This document shows positions 15,401 to 29,500 of a stretch of 64,000 nucleotides of DNA, piece after piece. Positions within the stretch are counted from its first letter, which is position 1, and the number at the start of each line of letters is the position of its first letter. This DNA comes from Auanema rhodensis (lineage: Eukaryota; Nematoda; Chromadorea; Rhabditida; Rhabditidae). The stretch is taken from contig OZ059895.1 in the NCBI GenBank assembly GCA_964057225.1, forward strand, positions 3,348,001 through 3,412,000. Reading direction: 5' to 3'. The notes under the pieces were generated by a model. The model was not told the DNA's origin. It searched no databases and was given only the letters and a program-made list of their open reading frames with translations. The position numbers and the translations under genes are program-made.

Positions 15401-18400
15401 GTAGGCTAGTAAAACATGCCCTTCAAAGCATCAGAACATGTGATCACATTTCAATTTTTTTGTATCTATCTTGTAAAGATAGTAATATATCATATGTTGA
15501 ACACTATGTTGGAAAGATTTTAATTCAGATTTTCTAACTTTTATTCAGTTTGTTTTTTAAACTTTGATTAAGAACTTTGATTTTTGTACACCCATAAATT
15601 ATACGCAGCACAGGTTACCCTTAAATAATGAACTGACCGACTAATCAGACATGGATCTTTCCTAGTTCTGTTGCTTGAATGGATGTTTTCCTACGTAGGC
15701 TAGTAAAACATGCCCTTCAAAGCATCAGAACATGTGATCACATTCCAATTTTTTTGTATCTATCTTGTAAAGATAGTAATATATCATATGTTGAACACTA
15801 TGTTGGAAAGATTTTAATTCAGATTTACGAACTTTTATTCAGTTTGTTTTTTAAACTTTGATTAAGAACTTTGATTTTTGTACACCCATAAATTATACGC
15901 AGCACAGGTTACCCTTAAATAATGAACTGACCGACTAATCAGACATGGATCTTTCCTAGTTCTGTTGCTTGAATGGATGTTTTCCTACGTAGGCTAGTAA
16001 AACATGCCCTTCAAAGCATCAGAACATGTGATCACATTCCAATTTTTTTGTATCTATCTTGTAAAGATAGTAATATATCATATGTTGAACACTATGTTTG
16101 AAAGATTTTAATTCAGATTTTCTAACTTTTATTCAGTTTGTTTTTTAAACTTTGATTAAGAACTTTGATTTTCGTACACCCATAAATTATACGCAGCACA
16201 GGTTACCCTTAAATAATGAACTGACCGACTAATCAGACATGGATCTTTCCTAGTTCTGTTGCTTGAATGGATGTTTTCCTACGTAGGCTAGTAAAACATG
16301 CCCTTCAAAGCATCAGAACATGTGATCACATTCCAATTTTTTTGAAATCTATCTTGTAAAGATAGTAATAAACTTTGATTTTTGTACACCCATAAATTAT
16401 ACGCAGCACAGGTTACCCTTAAATAATGAACTGACCGACTAATCAGACATGGATCTTTCCTAGTTCTGTTGCTTGAATGGATGTTTTCCTACGTAGGCTA
16501 GTAAAACATGCCCTTCAAAGCATCAGAACATGTGATCACATTCCAATTTTTTTGTATCTATCTTGTAAAGATAGTAATATATCATATGTTGAACACTATG
16601 TTGGAAAGATTTTAATTCAGATTTTTTCAACTTTCACTCAGTTTGTTTTCTAAACTTTGATTAAGAACCTTGTTGTTTGTACACCCATAAAATATACGCA
16701 GCACAGGTTACCCTTAAATAATGAACTGACCGTCTAATCAGACATGGATCTTCCCAAGTTCTGTTGCTTGAATGGATGTTTTCCTACGTAGGCTAGTAAA
16801 ACATGCCCTTCAAAGCATCAGAACATGTGATCACATTCCAATTTTTTTGTATCTATCTTGTAAAGATAGTAATATATCATATGTTGAACACTATGTTTGA
16901 AAGATTTTAATTCAGATTTTCTAACTTTTATTCAGTTTGTTTTTTAAACTTTGATTAAGAACTTTGATTTTCGTACACCCATAAATTATACGCAGCACAG
17001 GTTACCCTTAATTAATGAACTGACCGACTAATCAGACATGGATCTTTCCAAGTTCTGTTGCTTGAACGGATGTTTTCCTACGTAGGCTAGTAAAACATGC
17101 CCTTCAAAGCATCAGAACATGTGATCACATTTCAATTTTTTTGTATCTATCTTGTAAAGATAGTAATATATCATATGTTGAACACTATGTTGGAAAGATT
17201 TTAATTCAGATTTTTTCAACTTTCACTCAGTTTGTTTTCTAAACTTTGATTAAGAACCTTGTTGTTTGTACACCCATAAAATATACGCAGCACAGGTTAC
17301 CCTTAAATAATGAACTGACCGTCTAATCAGACATGGATCTTCCCAAGTTCTGTTGCTTGAATGGATGTTTTCCTACGTAGGCTAGTAAAACATGCCCTTC
17401 AAAGCATCAGAACATGTGATCACATTCCAATTTTTTTGTATCTATCTTGTAAAGATAGTAATATATCATATGTTGAACACTATGTTTGAAAGATTTTAAT
17501 TCAGATTTTCTAACTTTTATTCAGTTTGTTTTTTAAACTTTGATTAAGAACTTTGATTTTTGTACACCCATAAATTATACGCAGCACAGGTTACCCTTAA
17601 ATAATGAACTGACCGACTAATCAGACATGGATCTTTCCTAGTTCTGTTGCTTGAATGGATGTTTTCCTACGTAGGCTAGTAAAACATGCCCTTCAAAGCA
17701 TCAGAACATGTGACCACATTCCAATTTTTTTGTATCTATCTTGTAAAGATAGTAATATATCATATGTTGAACACTATGTTGGAAAGATTTTAATTCAGAT
17801 TTTCTAACTTTTATTCTGTTTGTTTTTTGAACTTTGATTAAGAACTTTGATTTTTGTACACCCATAAATTATACGCAGCACAGGTTACCCTTAAATAATG
17901 AACTGACCGACTAATCAGACATGGATCTTTCCTAGTTCTGTTGCTTGAATGGATGTTTTCCTACGTAGGCTAGTAAAACATGCCCTTCAAAGCATCAGAA
18001 CATGTGATCACATTTCAATTTTTTTGTATCTATCTTGTAAAGATAGTAATATATCATATGTTGAACACTATGTTGGAAAGATTTTAATTCAGATTTTCTA
18101 ACTTTTATTCAGTTTGTTTTTTAAACTTTGATTAAGAACTTTGATTTTTGTACACCCATAAATTATACGCAGCACAGGTTACCCTTAAATAATGAACTGA
18201 CCGACTAATCAGACATGGATCTTTCCTAGTTCTGTTGCTTGAATGGATGTTTTCCTACGTAGGCTAGTAAAACATGCCCTTCAAAGCATCAGAACATGTG
18301 ATCACATTCCAATTTTTTTGTATCTATCTTGTAAAGATAGTAATATATCATATGTTGAACACTATGTTGGAAAGATTTTAATTCAGATTTACGAACTTTT

Positions 18401-21400
18401 ATTCAGTTTGTTTTTTAAACTTTGATTAAGAACTTTGATTTTTGTACACCCATAAATTATACGCAGCACAGGTTACCCTTAAATAATGAACTGACCGACT
18501 AATCAGACATGGATCTTTCCTAGTTCTGTTGCTTGAATGGATGTTTTCCTACGTAGGCTAGTAAAACATGCCCTTCAAAGCATCAGAACATGTGATCACA
18601 TTTCAATTTTTTTGTATCTATCTTGTAAAGATAGTAATATATCATATGTTGAACACTATGTTGGAAAGATTTTAATTCAGATTTTCTAACTTTTATTCAG
18701 TTTGTTTTTTAAACTTTGATTAAGAACTTTGATTTTTGTACACCCATAAATTATACGCAGCACAGGTTACCCTTAAATAATGAACTGACCGACTAATCAG
18801 ACATGGATCTTTCCTAGTTCTGTTGCTTGAATGGATGTTTTCCTACGTAGGCTAGTAAAACATGCCCTTCAAAGCATCAGAACATGTGATCACATTTCAA
18901 TTTTTTTGTATCTATCTTGTAAAGATAGTAATATATCATATGTTGAACACTATGTTGGAAAGATTTTAATTCAGATTTTCTAACTTTTATTCAGTTTGTT
19001 TTTTAAACTTTGATTAAGAACTTTGATTTTTGTACACCCATAAATTATACGCAGCACAGGTTACCCTTAAATAATGAACTGACCGACTAATCAGACATGG
19101 ATCTTTCCTAGTTCTGTTGCTTGAATGGATGTTTTCCTACGTAGGCTAGTAAAACATGCCCTTCAAAGCATCAGAACATGTGATCACATTCCAATTTTTT
19201 TGAAATCTATCTTGTAAAGATAGTAATAAACTTTGATTTTTGTACACCCATAAATTATACGCAGCACAGGTTACCCTTAAATAATGAACTGACCGACTAA
19301 TCAGACATGGATCTTTCCTAGTTCTGTTGCTTGAATGGATGTTTTCCTACGTAGGCTAGTAAAACATGCCCTTCAAAGCATCAGAACATGTGATCACATT
19401 CCAATTTTTTTGTATCTATCTTGTAAAGATAGTAATATATCATATGTTGAACACTATGTTGGAAAGATTTTAATTCAGATTTACGAACTTTTATTCAGTT
19501 TGTTTTTTAAACTTTGATTAAGAACTTTGATTTTGTACACCCATAAATTATACGCAGCACAGGTTACCCTTAAATAATGAACTGACCGACTAATATAGTA
19601 ATATATCATATGTTGAACACTATGTTGGAAAGATTTTAATTCAGATTTTCTAACTTTTATTCAGTTTGTTTTTTAAACTTTGATTAAGAACTTTGATTTT
19701 CGTACACCCATAAATTATACGCAGCACAGGTTACCCTTAATTAATGAACTGACCGACTAATCAGACATGGATCTTTCCAAGTTCTGTTGCTTGAACGGAT
19801 GTTTTCCTACGTAGGCTAGTAAAACATGCCCTTCAAAGCATCAGAACATGTGACCACATTCCAATTTTTTTGTATCTATCTTGTAAAGATAGTAATATAT
19901 CATATGTTGAACACTATGTTGGAAAGATTTTAATTCAGATTTTTTCAACTTTCACTCAGTTTGTTTTCTAAACTTTGATTAAGAACCTTGAGTTTTGTAC
20001 ACCCATAAATTATACGCAGCACAGGTTACCCTTAATTAATGAACTGACCGACTAATCAGACATGGATCTTTCCAAGTTCTGTTGCTTGAACGGATGTTTT
20101 CCTACGTAGGCTAGTAAAACATGCCCTTCAAAGCATCAGAACATGTGATCACATTCCAATTTTTTTGTATCTATCTTGTAAAGATAGTAATATATCATAT
20201 GTTGAACACTATGTTGGAAAGATTTTAATTCAGATTTACGAACTTTTATTCAGTTTGTTTTTTAAACTTTGATTAAGAACTTTGATTTTGTACACCCATA
20301 AATTATACGCAGCACAGGTTACCCTTAAATAATGAACTGACCGACTAATATAGTAATATATCATATGTTGAACACTATGTTGGAAAGATTTTAATTCAGA
20401 TTTTCTAACTTTTATTCAGTTTGTTTTTTAAACTTTGATTAAGAACTTTGATTTTCGTACACCCATAAATTATACGCAGCACAGGTTACCCTTAATTAAT
20501 GAACTGACCGACTAATCAGACATGGATCTTTCCAAGTTCTGTTGCTTGAACGGATGTTTTCCTACGTAGGCTAGTAAAACATGCCCTTCAAAGCATCAGA
20601 ACATGTGACCACATTCCAATTTTTTTGTATCTATCTTGTAAAGATAGTAATATATCATATGTTGAACACTATGTTGGAAAGATTTTAATTCAGATTTTTT
20701 CAACTTTCACTCAGTTTGTTTTCTAAACTTTGATTAAGAACCTTGAGTTTTGTACACCCATAAATTATACGCAGCACAGGTTACCCTTAAATAATGAACT
20801 GACCGACTAATCAGACATGGATCTTTCCAAGTTCTGTTGCTTGAATGGATGTTTTCCTACGTAGGCTAGTAAAACATGCCCTTCAAAGCATCAGAACATG
20901 TGACCACATTCCAATTTTTTTGTATCTATCTTGTAAAGATAGTAATATATCATATGTTGAACACTATGTTGGAAAGATTTTAATTCAGATTTTCTAACTT
21001 TTATTCTGTTTGTTTTTTAAACTTTGATTAAGAACTTTGATTTTTGTACACCCATAAATTATACGCAGCACAGGTTACCCTTAAATAATGAACTGACCGA
21101 CTAATCAGACATGGATCTTTCCTAGTTCTGTTGCTTGAATGGATGTTTTCCTACGTAGGCTAGTAAAACATGCCCTTCAAAGCATCAGAACATGTGATCA
21201 CATTCCAATATTTTTGTATCTATCTTGTAAAGATAGTAATATATCATATGTTGAACACTATGTTGGAAAGATTTTAATTCAGATTTTCTAACTTTTATTC
21301 AGTTTGTTTTTTAAATTTTGATTAAGAACTTTGATTTTTGTACACCCATAAATTATACGCAGCACAGGTTACCCTTGAATAATGAACTGACCGACTAATC

Positions 21401-24400
21401 AGACATGGATCTTTCCTAGTTCTGTTGCTTGAATGGATGTTTTCCTATGTAGGCTAGTAAAACATGCCCTTCAAAGCATCAGAACATGTGATCACATTCC
21501 ATTTTTTTTGTATCTATCTTGTAAAGATAGTAATAAACTTTGATTTTTGTACACCCATAAATTATACGCAGCACAGGTTACCCTTAAATAATGAACTGAC
21601 CGACTAATCAGACATGGATCTTTCCAAGTTCTGTTGCTTGAACGGATGTTTTCCTACGTAGGCTAGTAAAACATGCCCTTCAAAGCATCAGAACATGTGA
21701 TCACATTTCAATTTTTTTGTATCTATCTTGTAAAGATAGTAATATATCATATGTTGAACACTATGTTGGAAAGATTTTAATTCAGATTTTTTCAACTTTC
21801 ACTCAGTTTGTTTTCTAAACTTTGATTAAGAACCTTGTTGTTTGTACACCCATAAAATATACGCAGCACAGGTTACCCTTAAATAATGAACTGACCGTCT
21901 AATCAGACATGGATCTTCCCAAGTTCTGTTGCTTGAATGGATGTTTTCCTACGTAGGCTAGTAAAACATGCCCTTCAAAGCATCAGAACATGTGATCACA
22001 TTCCAATTTTTTTGTATCTATCTTGTAAAGATAGTAATATATCATATGTTGAACACTATGTTTGAAAGATTTTAATTCAGATTTTCTAACTTTTATTCAG
22101 TTTGTTTTTTAAACTTTGATTAAGAACTTTGATTTTTGTACACCCATAAATTATACGCAGCACAGGTTACCCTTAAATAATGAACTGACCGACTAATCAG
22201 ACATGGATCTTTCCTAGTTCTGTTGCTTGAATGGATGTTTTCCTACGTAGGCTAGTAAAACATGCCCTTCAAAGCATCAGAACATGTGACCACATTCCAA
22301 TTTTTTTGTATCTATCTTGTAAAGATAGTAATATATCAAATGTTGAACACTATGTTGGAAAGATTTTAATTCAGATTTTCTAACTTTTATTCAGTTTGTT
22401 TTTTAAACTTTGATTAAGAACTTTGATTTTTGTACACCCATAAATTATACGCAGCACAGGTTACCCTTAAATAATGAACTGACCGACTAATCAGACATGG
22501 ATCTTTCCTAGTTCTGTTGCTTGAATGGATGTTTTCCTACGTAGGCTAGTAAAACATGCCCTTCAAAGCATCAGAACATGTGACCACATTCCAATTTTTT
22601 TGTATCTATCTTGTAAAGATAGTAATATATCATATGTTGAACACTATGTTGGAAAGATTTTAATTCAGATTTTCTAACTTTTATTCAGTTTGTTTTTTAA
22701 ACTTTGATTAAGAACTTTGATTTTTGTACACCCATAAATTATACGCAGCACAGGTTACCCTTGAATAATGAACTGACCGACTAATCAGACATGGATCTTT
22801 CCTAGTTCTGTTGCTTGAATGGATGTTTTCCTACGTAGGCTAGTAAAACATGCCCTTCAAAGCATCAGAACATGTGATCACATTCCAATTTTTTTGTATC
22901 TATCTTGTAAAGATAGTAATAAACTTTGATTTTTGTACACCCATAAATTATACGCAGCACAGGTTACCCTTAAATAATGAACTGACCGACTAATCAGACA
23001 TGGATCTTTCCAAGTTCTGTTGCTTGAACGGATGTTTTCCTACGTAGGCTAGTAAAACATGCCCTTCAAAGCATCAGAACATGTGATCACATTTCAATTT
23101 TTTTGTATCTATCTTGTAAAGATAGTAATATATCATATGTTGAACACTATGTTGGAAAGATTTTAATTCAGATTTTTTCAACTTTCACTCAGTTTGTTTT
23201 CTAAACTTTGATTAAGAACCTTGAGTTTTGTACACCCATAAATTATACGCAGCACAGGTTACCCTTAAATAATGAACTGACCGACTAATCAGACATGGAT
23301 CTTTCCTAGTTCTGTTGCTTGAATGGATGTTTTCCTACGTAGGCTAGTAAAACATGCCCTTCAAAGCATCAGAACATGTGATCACATTCCAATATTTTTG
23401 TATCTATCTTGTAAAGATAGTAATATATCATATGTTGAACACTATGTTGGAAAGATTTTAATTCAGATTTTCTAACTTTTATTCAGTTTGTTTTTTAAAT
23501 TTTGATTAAGAACTTTGATTTTTGTACACCCATAAATTATACGCAGCACAGGTTACCCTTGAATAATGAACTGACCGACTAATCAGACATGGATCTTTCC
23601 TAGTTCTGTTGCTTGAATGGATGTTTTCCTATGTAGGCTAGTAAAACATGCCCTTCAAAGCATCAGAACATGTGATCACATTCCATTTTTTTTGTATCTA
23701 TCTTGTAAAGATAGTAATAAACTTTGATTTTTGTACACCCATAAATTATACGCAGCACAGGTTACCCTTAAATAATGAACTGACCGACTAATCAGACATG
23801 GATCTTTCCAAGTTCTGTTGCTTGAACGGATGTTTTCCTACGTAGGCTAGTAAAACATGCCCTTCAAAGCATCAGAACATGTGATCACATTTCAATTTTT
23901 TTGTATCTATCTTGTAAAGATAGTAATATATCATATGTTGAACACTATGTTGGAAAGATTTTAATTCAGATTTTTTCAGCTTTCACTCAGTTTGTTTTCT
24001 AAACTTTGATTAAGAACCTTGTTGTTTGTACACCCATAAAATATACGCAGCACAGGTTACCCTTAAATAATGAACTGACCGTCTAATCAGACATGGATCT
24101 TCCCAAGTTCTGTTGCTTGAATGGATGTTTTCCTACGTAGGCTAGTAAAACATGCCCTTCAAAGCATCAGAACATGTGATCACATTCCAATTTTTTTGTA
24201 TCTATCTTGTAAAGATAGTAATATATCATATGTTGAACACTATGTTTGAAAGATTTTAATTCAGATTTTCTAACTTTTATTCAGTTTGTTTTTTAAACTT
24301 TGATTAAGAACTTTGATTTTTGTACACCCATAAATTATACGCAGCACAGGTTACCCTTAAATAATGAACTGACCGACTAATCAGACATGGATCTTTCCTA

Positions 24401-26569
24401 GTTCTGTTGCTTGAATGGATGTTTTCCTACGTAGGCTAGTAAAACATGCCCTTCAAAGCATCAGAACATGTGACCACATTCCAATTTTTTTGTATCTATC
24501 TTGTAAAGATAGTAATATATCAAATGTTGAACACTATGTTGGAAAGATTTTAATTCAGATTTTCTAACTTTTATTCAGTTTGTTTTTTAAACTTTGATTA
24601 AGAACTTTGATTTTTGTACACCCATAAATTATACGCAGCACAGGTTACCCTTAAATAATGAACTGACCGACTAATCAGACATGGATCTTTCCTAGTTCTG
24701 TTGCTTGAATGGATGTTTTCCTACGTAGGCTAGTAAAACATGCCCTTCAAAGCATCAGAACATGTGACCACATTCCAATTTTTTTGTATCTATCTTGTAA
24801 AGATAGTAATATATCATATGTTGAACACTATGTTGGAAAGATTTTAATTCAGATTTTCTAACTTTTATTCAGTTTGTTTTCTAAACTTTGATTAAGAACC
24901 TTGAGTTTTGTACACCCATAAATTATACGCAGCACAGGTTACCCTTAAATAATGAACTGACCGACTAATCAGACATGGATCTTTCCTAGTTCTGTTGCTT
25001 GAATGGATGTTTTCCTACGTAGGCTAGTAAAACATGCCCTTCAAAGCATCAGAACATGTGATCACATTCCAATATTTTTGTATCTATCTTGTAAAGATAG
25101 TAATATATCATATGTTGAACACTATGTTGGAAAGATTTTAATTCAGATTTTTTCAACTTTCACTCAGTTTGTTTTCTAAACTTTGATTAAGAACCTTGAG
25201 TTTTGTACACCCATAAATTATACGCAGCACAGGTTACCCTTAAATAATGAACTGACCGACTAATCAGACATGGATCTTTCCTAGTTCTGTTGCTTGAATG
25301 GATGTTTTCCTACGTAGGCTAGTAAAACATGCCCTTCAAAGCATCAGAACATGTGATCACATTCCAATTTTTTTGTATCTATCTTGTAAAGATAGTAATT
25401 ATATCATATGTTGAACACTATGTTGGAAAGATTTTAATTCAGATTTTCTAACTTTTATTCAGTTTGTTTTTTAAACTTTGATTAAGAACTTTGATTTTTG
25501 TACACCCATAAATTATACGCAGCACAGGTTACCCTTAAATAATGAACTGACCGACTAATCAGACATGGATCTTTCCTAGTTCTGTTGCTTGAATGGATGT
25601 TTTCCTACGTAGGCTAGTAAAACATGCCCTTCAAAGCATCAGAACATGTGACCACATTCCAATTTTTTTGTATCTATCTTGTAAAGATAGTAATATATCA
25701 TATGTTGAACACTATGTTGGAAAGATTTTAATTCAGATTTTCTAACTTTTATTCAGTTTGTTTTTTAAACTTTGATTAAGAACTTTGATTTTTGTACACC
25801 CATAAATTATACGCAGCACAGGTTACCCTTGAATAATGAACTGACCGACTAATCAGACATGGATCTTTCCTAGTTCTGTTGCTTGAATGGATGTTTTCCT
25901 ACGTAGGCTAGTAAAACATGCCCTTCAAAGCATCAGAACATGTGATCACATTCCAATTTTTTTGTATCTATCTTGTAAAGATAGTAATAAACTTTGATTT
26001 TTGTACACCCATAAATTATACGCAGCACAGGTTACCCTTAAATAATGAACTGACCGACTAATCAGACATGGATCTTTCCAAGTTCTGTTGCTTGAACGGA
26101 TGTTTTCCTACGTAGGCTAGTAAAACATGCCCTTCAAAGCATCAGAACATGTGATCACATTTCAATTTTTTTGTATCTATCTTGTAAAGATAGTAATATA
26201 TCATATGTTGAACACTATGTTGGAAAGATTTTAATTCAGATTTTTTCAACTTTCACTCAGTTTGTTTTCTAAACTTTGATTAAGAACCTTGAGTTTTGTA
26301 CACCCATAAATTATACGCAGCACAGGTTACCCTTAAATAATGAACTGACCGACTAATCAGACATGGATCTTTCCTAGTTCTGTTGCTTGAATGGATGTTT
26401 TCCTACGTAGGCTAGTAAAACATGCCCTTCAAAGCATCAGAACATGTGATCACATTCCAATATTTTTGTATCTATCTTGTAAAGATAGTAATATATCATA
26501 TGTTGAACACTATGTTGGAAAGATTTTAATTCAGATTTTTTCAACTTTCACTCAGTTTGTTTTCTAAAC

Positions 26570-29500
26570 TTTGATTAAGAACCTTGAGTTTTGTACACCC
26601 ATAAATTATACGCAGCACAGGTTACCCTTAAATAATGAACTGACCGACTAATCAGACATGGATCTTTCCTAGTTCTGTTGCTTGAATGGATGTTTTCCTA
26701 CGTAGGCTAGTAAAACATGCCCTTCAAAGCATCAGAACATGTGATCACATTCCAATTTTTTTGTATCTATCTTGTAAAGATAGTAATTATATCATATGTT
26801 GAACACTATGTTGGAAAGATTTTAATTCAGATTTTCTAACTTTTATTCAGTTTGTTTTTTAAACTTTGATTAAGAACTTTGATTTTCGTACACCCATAAA
26901 TTATACGCAGCACAGGTTACCCTTAAATAATGAACTGACCGACTAATCAGACATGGATCTTTCCTAGTTCTGTTGCTTGAATGGATGTTTTCCTACGTAG
27001 GCTAGTAAAACATGCCCTTCAAAGCATCAGAACATGTGATCACATTTCAATTTTTTTGTATCTATCTTGTGAAGATAGTAATTATATCATATGTTGAACA
27101 CTATGTTGGAAAGATTTTAATTCAGATTTTCTAACTTTTATTCAGTTTGTTTTTTAAACTTTGATTAAGAACTTTGATTTTTGTACACCCATAAATTATA
27201 CGCAGCACAGGTTACCCTTAAATAATGAACTGACCGACTAATCAGACATGGATCTTTCCTAGTTCTGTTGCTTGAATGGATGTTTTCCTACGTAGGCTAG
27301 TAAAACATGCCCTTCAAAGCATCAGAACAAGTGATCACATTCCAATTTTTTTGAAATCTATCTTGTAAAGATAGTAATAAACTTTGATTTTTGTACACCC
27401 ATAAATTATACGCAGCACAGGTTACCCTTAAATAATGAACTGACCGACTAATCAGACATGGATCTTTCCAAGTTTTGTTGCTTGAATGGATGTTTTCCTA
27501 CGTAGGCTAGTAAAACATGCCTTTCAAAGCATCAGAACATGTGACCACATTCCAATTTTTTTGTATCTATCTTGTAAAGATAGTAATATATCATATGTTG
27601 AACACTATGTTGGAAAGATTTTAATTCAGATTTTCTAACTTTTATTCAGTTTGTTTTTTAAACTTTGATTAAGAACTTTGATTTTTGTACACCCATAAAT
27701 TATACGCAGCACAGGTTACCCTTAAATAATGAACTGACCGACTAATCAGACATGGATCTTTCCTAGTTCTGTTGCTTGAATGGATGTTTTCCTACGTAGG
27801 CTAGTAAAACATGCCCTTCAAAGCATCAGAACATGTGACCACATTCCAATTTTTTTGTATCTATCTTGTAAAGATAGTAATATATCATATGTTGAACACT
27901 ATGTTGGAAAGATTTTAATTCAGATTTTCTAACTTTTATTCAGTTTGTTTTTTAAACTTTGATTAAGAACTTTGATTTTTGTACACCCATAAATTATACG
28001 CAGCACAGGTTACCCTTGAATAATGAACTGACCGACTAATCAGACATGGATCTTTCCTAGTTCTGTTGCTTGAATGGATGTTTTCCTACGTAGGCTAGTA
28101 AAACATGCCCTTCAAAGCATCAGAACATGTGATCACATTCCAATTTTTTTGTATCTATCTTGTAAAGATAGTAATAAACTTTGATTTTTGTACACCCATA
28201 AATTATACGCAGCACAGGTTACCCTTAAATAATGAACTGACCGACTAATCAGACATGGATCTTTCCAAGTTCTGTTGCTTGAACGGATGTTTTCCTACGT
28301 AGGCTAGTAAAACATGCCCTTCAAAGCATCAGAACATGTGATCACATTTCAATTTTTTTGTATCTATCTTGTAAAGATAGTAATATATCATATGTTGAAC
28401 ACTATGTTGGAAAGATTTTAATTCAGATTTTTTCAACTTTCACTCAGTTTGTTTTCTAAACTTTGATTAAGAACCTTGAGTTTTGTACACCCATAAATTA
28501 TACGCAGCACAGGTTACCCTTAAATAATGAACTGACCGACTAATCAGACATGGATCTTTCCTAGTTCTGTTGCTTGAATGGATGTTTTCCTACGTAGGCT
28601 AGTAAAACATGCCCTTCAAAGCATCAGAACATGTGATCACATTCCAATATTTTTGTATCTATCTTGTAAAGATAGTAATATATCATATGTTGAACACTAT
28701 GTTGGAAAGATTTTAATTCAGATTTTTTCAACTTTCACTCAGTTTGTTTTCTAAACTTTGATTAAGAACCTTGAGTTTTGTACACCCATAAATTATACGC
28801 AGCACAGGTTACCCTTAAATAATGAACTGACCGACTAATCAGACATGGATCTTTCCTAGTTCTGTTGCTTGAATGGATGTTTTCCTACGTAGGCTAGTAA
28901 AACATGCCCTTCAAAGCATCAGAACATGTGATCACATTCCAATTTTTTTGTATCTATCTTGTAAAGATAGTAATTATATCATATGTTGAACACTATGTTG
29001 GAAAGATTTTAATTCAGATTTTCTAACTTTTATTCAGTTTGTTTTTTAAACTTTGATTAAGAACTTTGATTTTCGTACACCCATAAATTATACGCAGCAC
29101 AGGTTACCCTTAAATAATGAACTGACCGACTAATCAGACATGGATCTTTCCTAGTTCTGTTGCTTGAATGGATGTTTTCCTACGTAGGCTAGTAAAACAT
29201 GCCCTTCAAAGCATCAGAACATGTGATCACATTTCAATTTTTTTGTATCTATCTTGTAAAGATAGTAATTATATCATATGTTGAACACTATGTTGGAAAG
29301 ATTTTAATTCAGATTTTCTAACTTTTATTCAGTTTGTTTTTTAAACTTTGATTAAGAACTTTGATTTTCGTACACCCATAAATTATACGCAGCACAGGTT
29401 ACCCTTAAATAATGAACTGACCGACTAATCAGACATGGATCTTTCCTAGTTCTGTTGCTTGAATGGATGTTTTCCTACGTAGGCTAGTAAAACATGCCCT

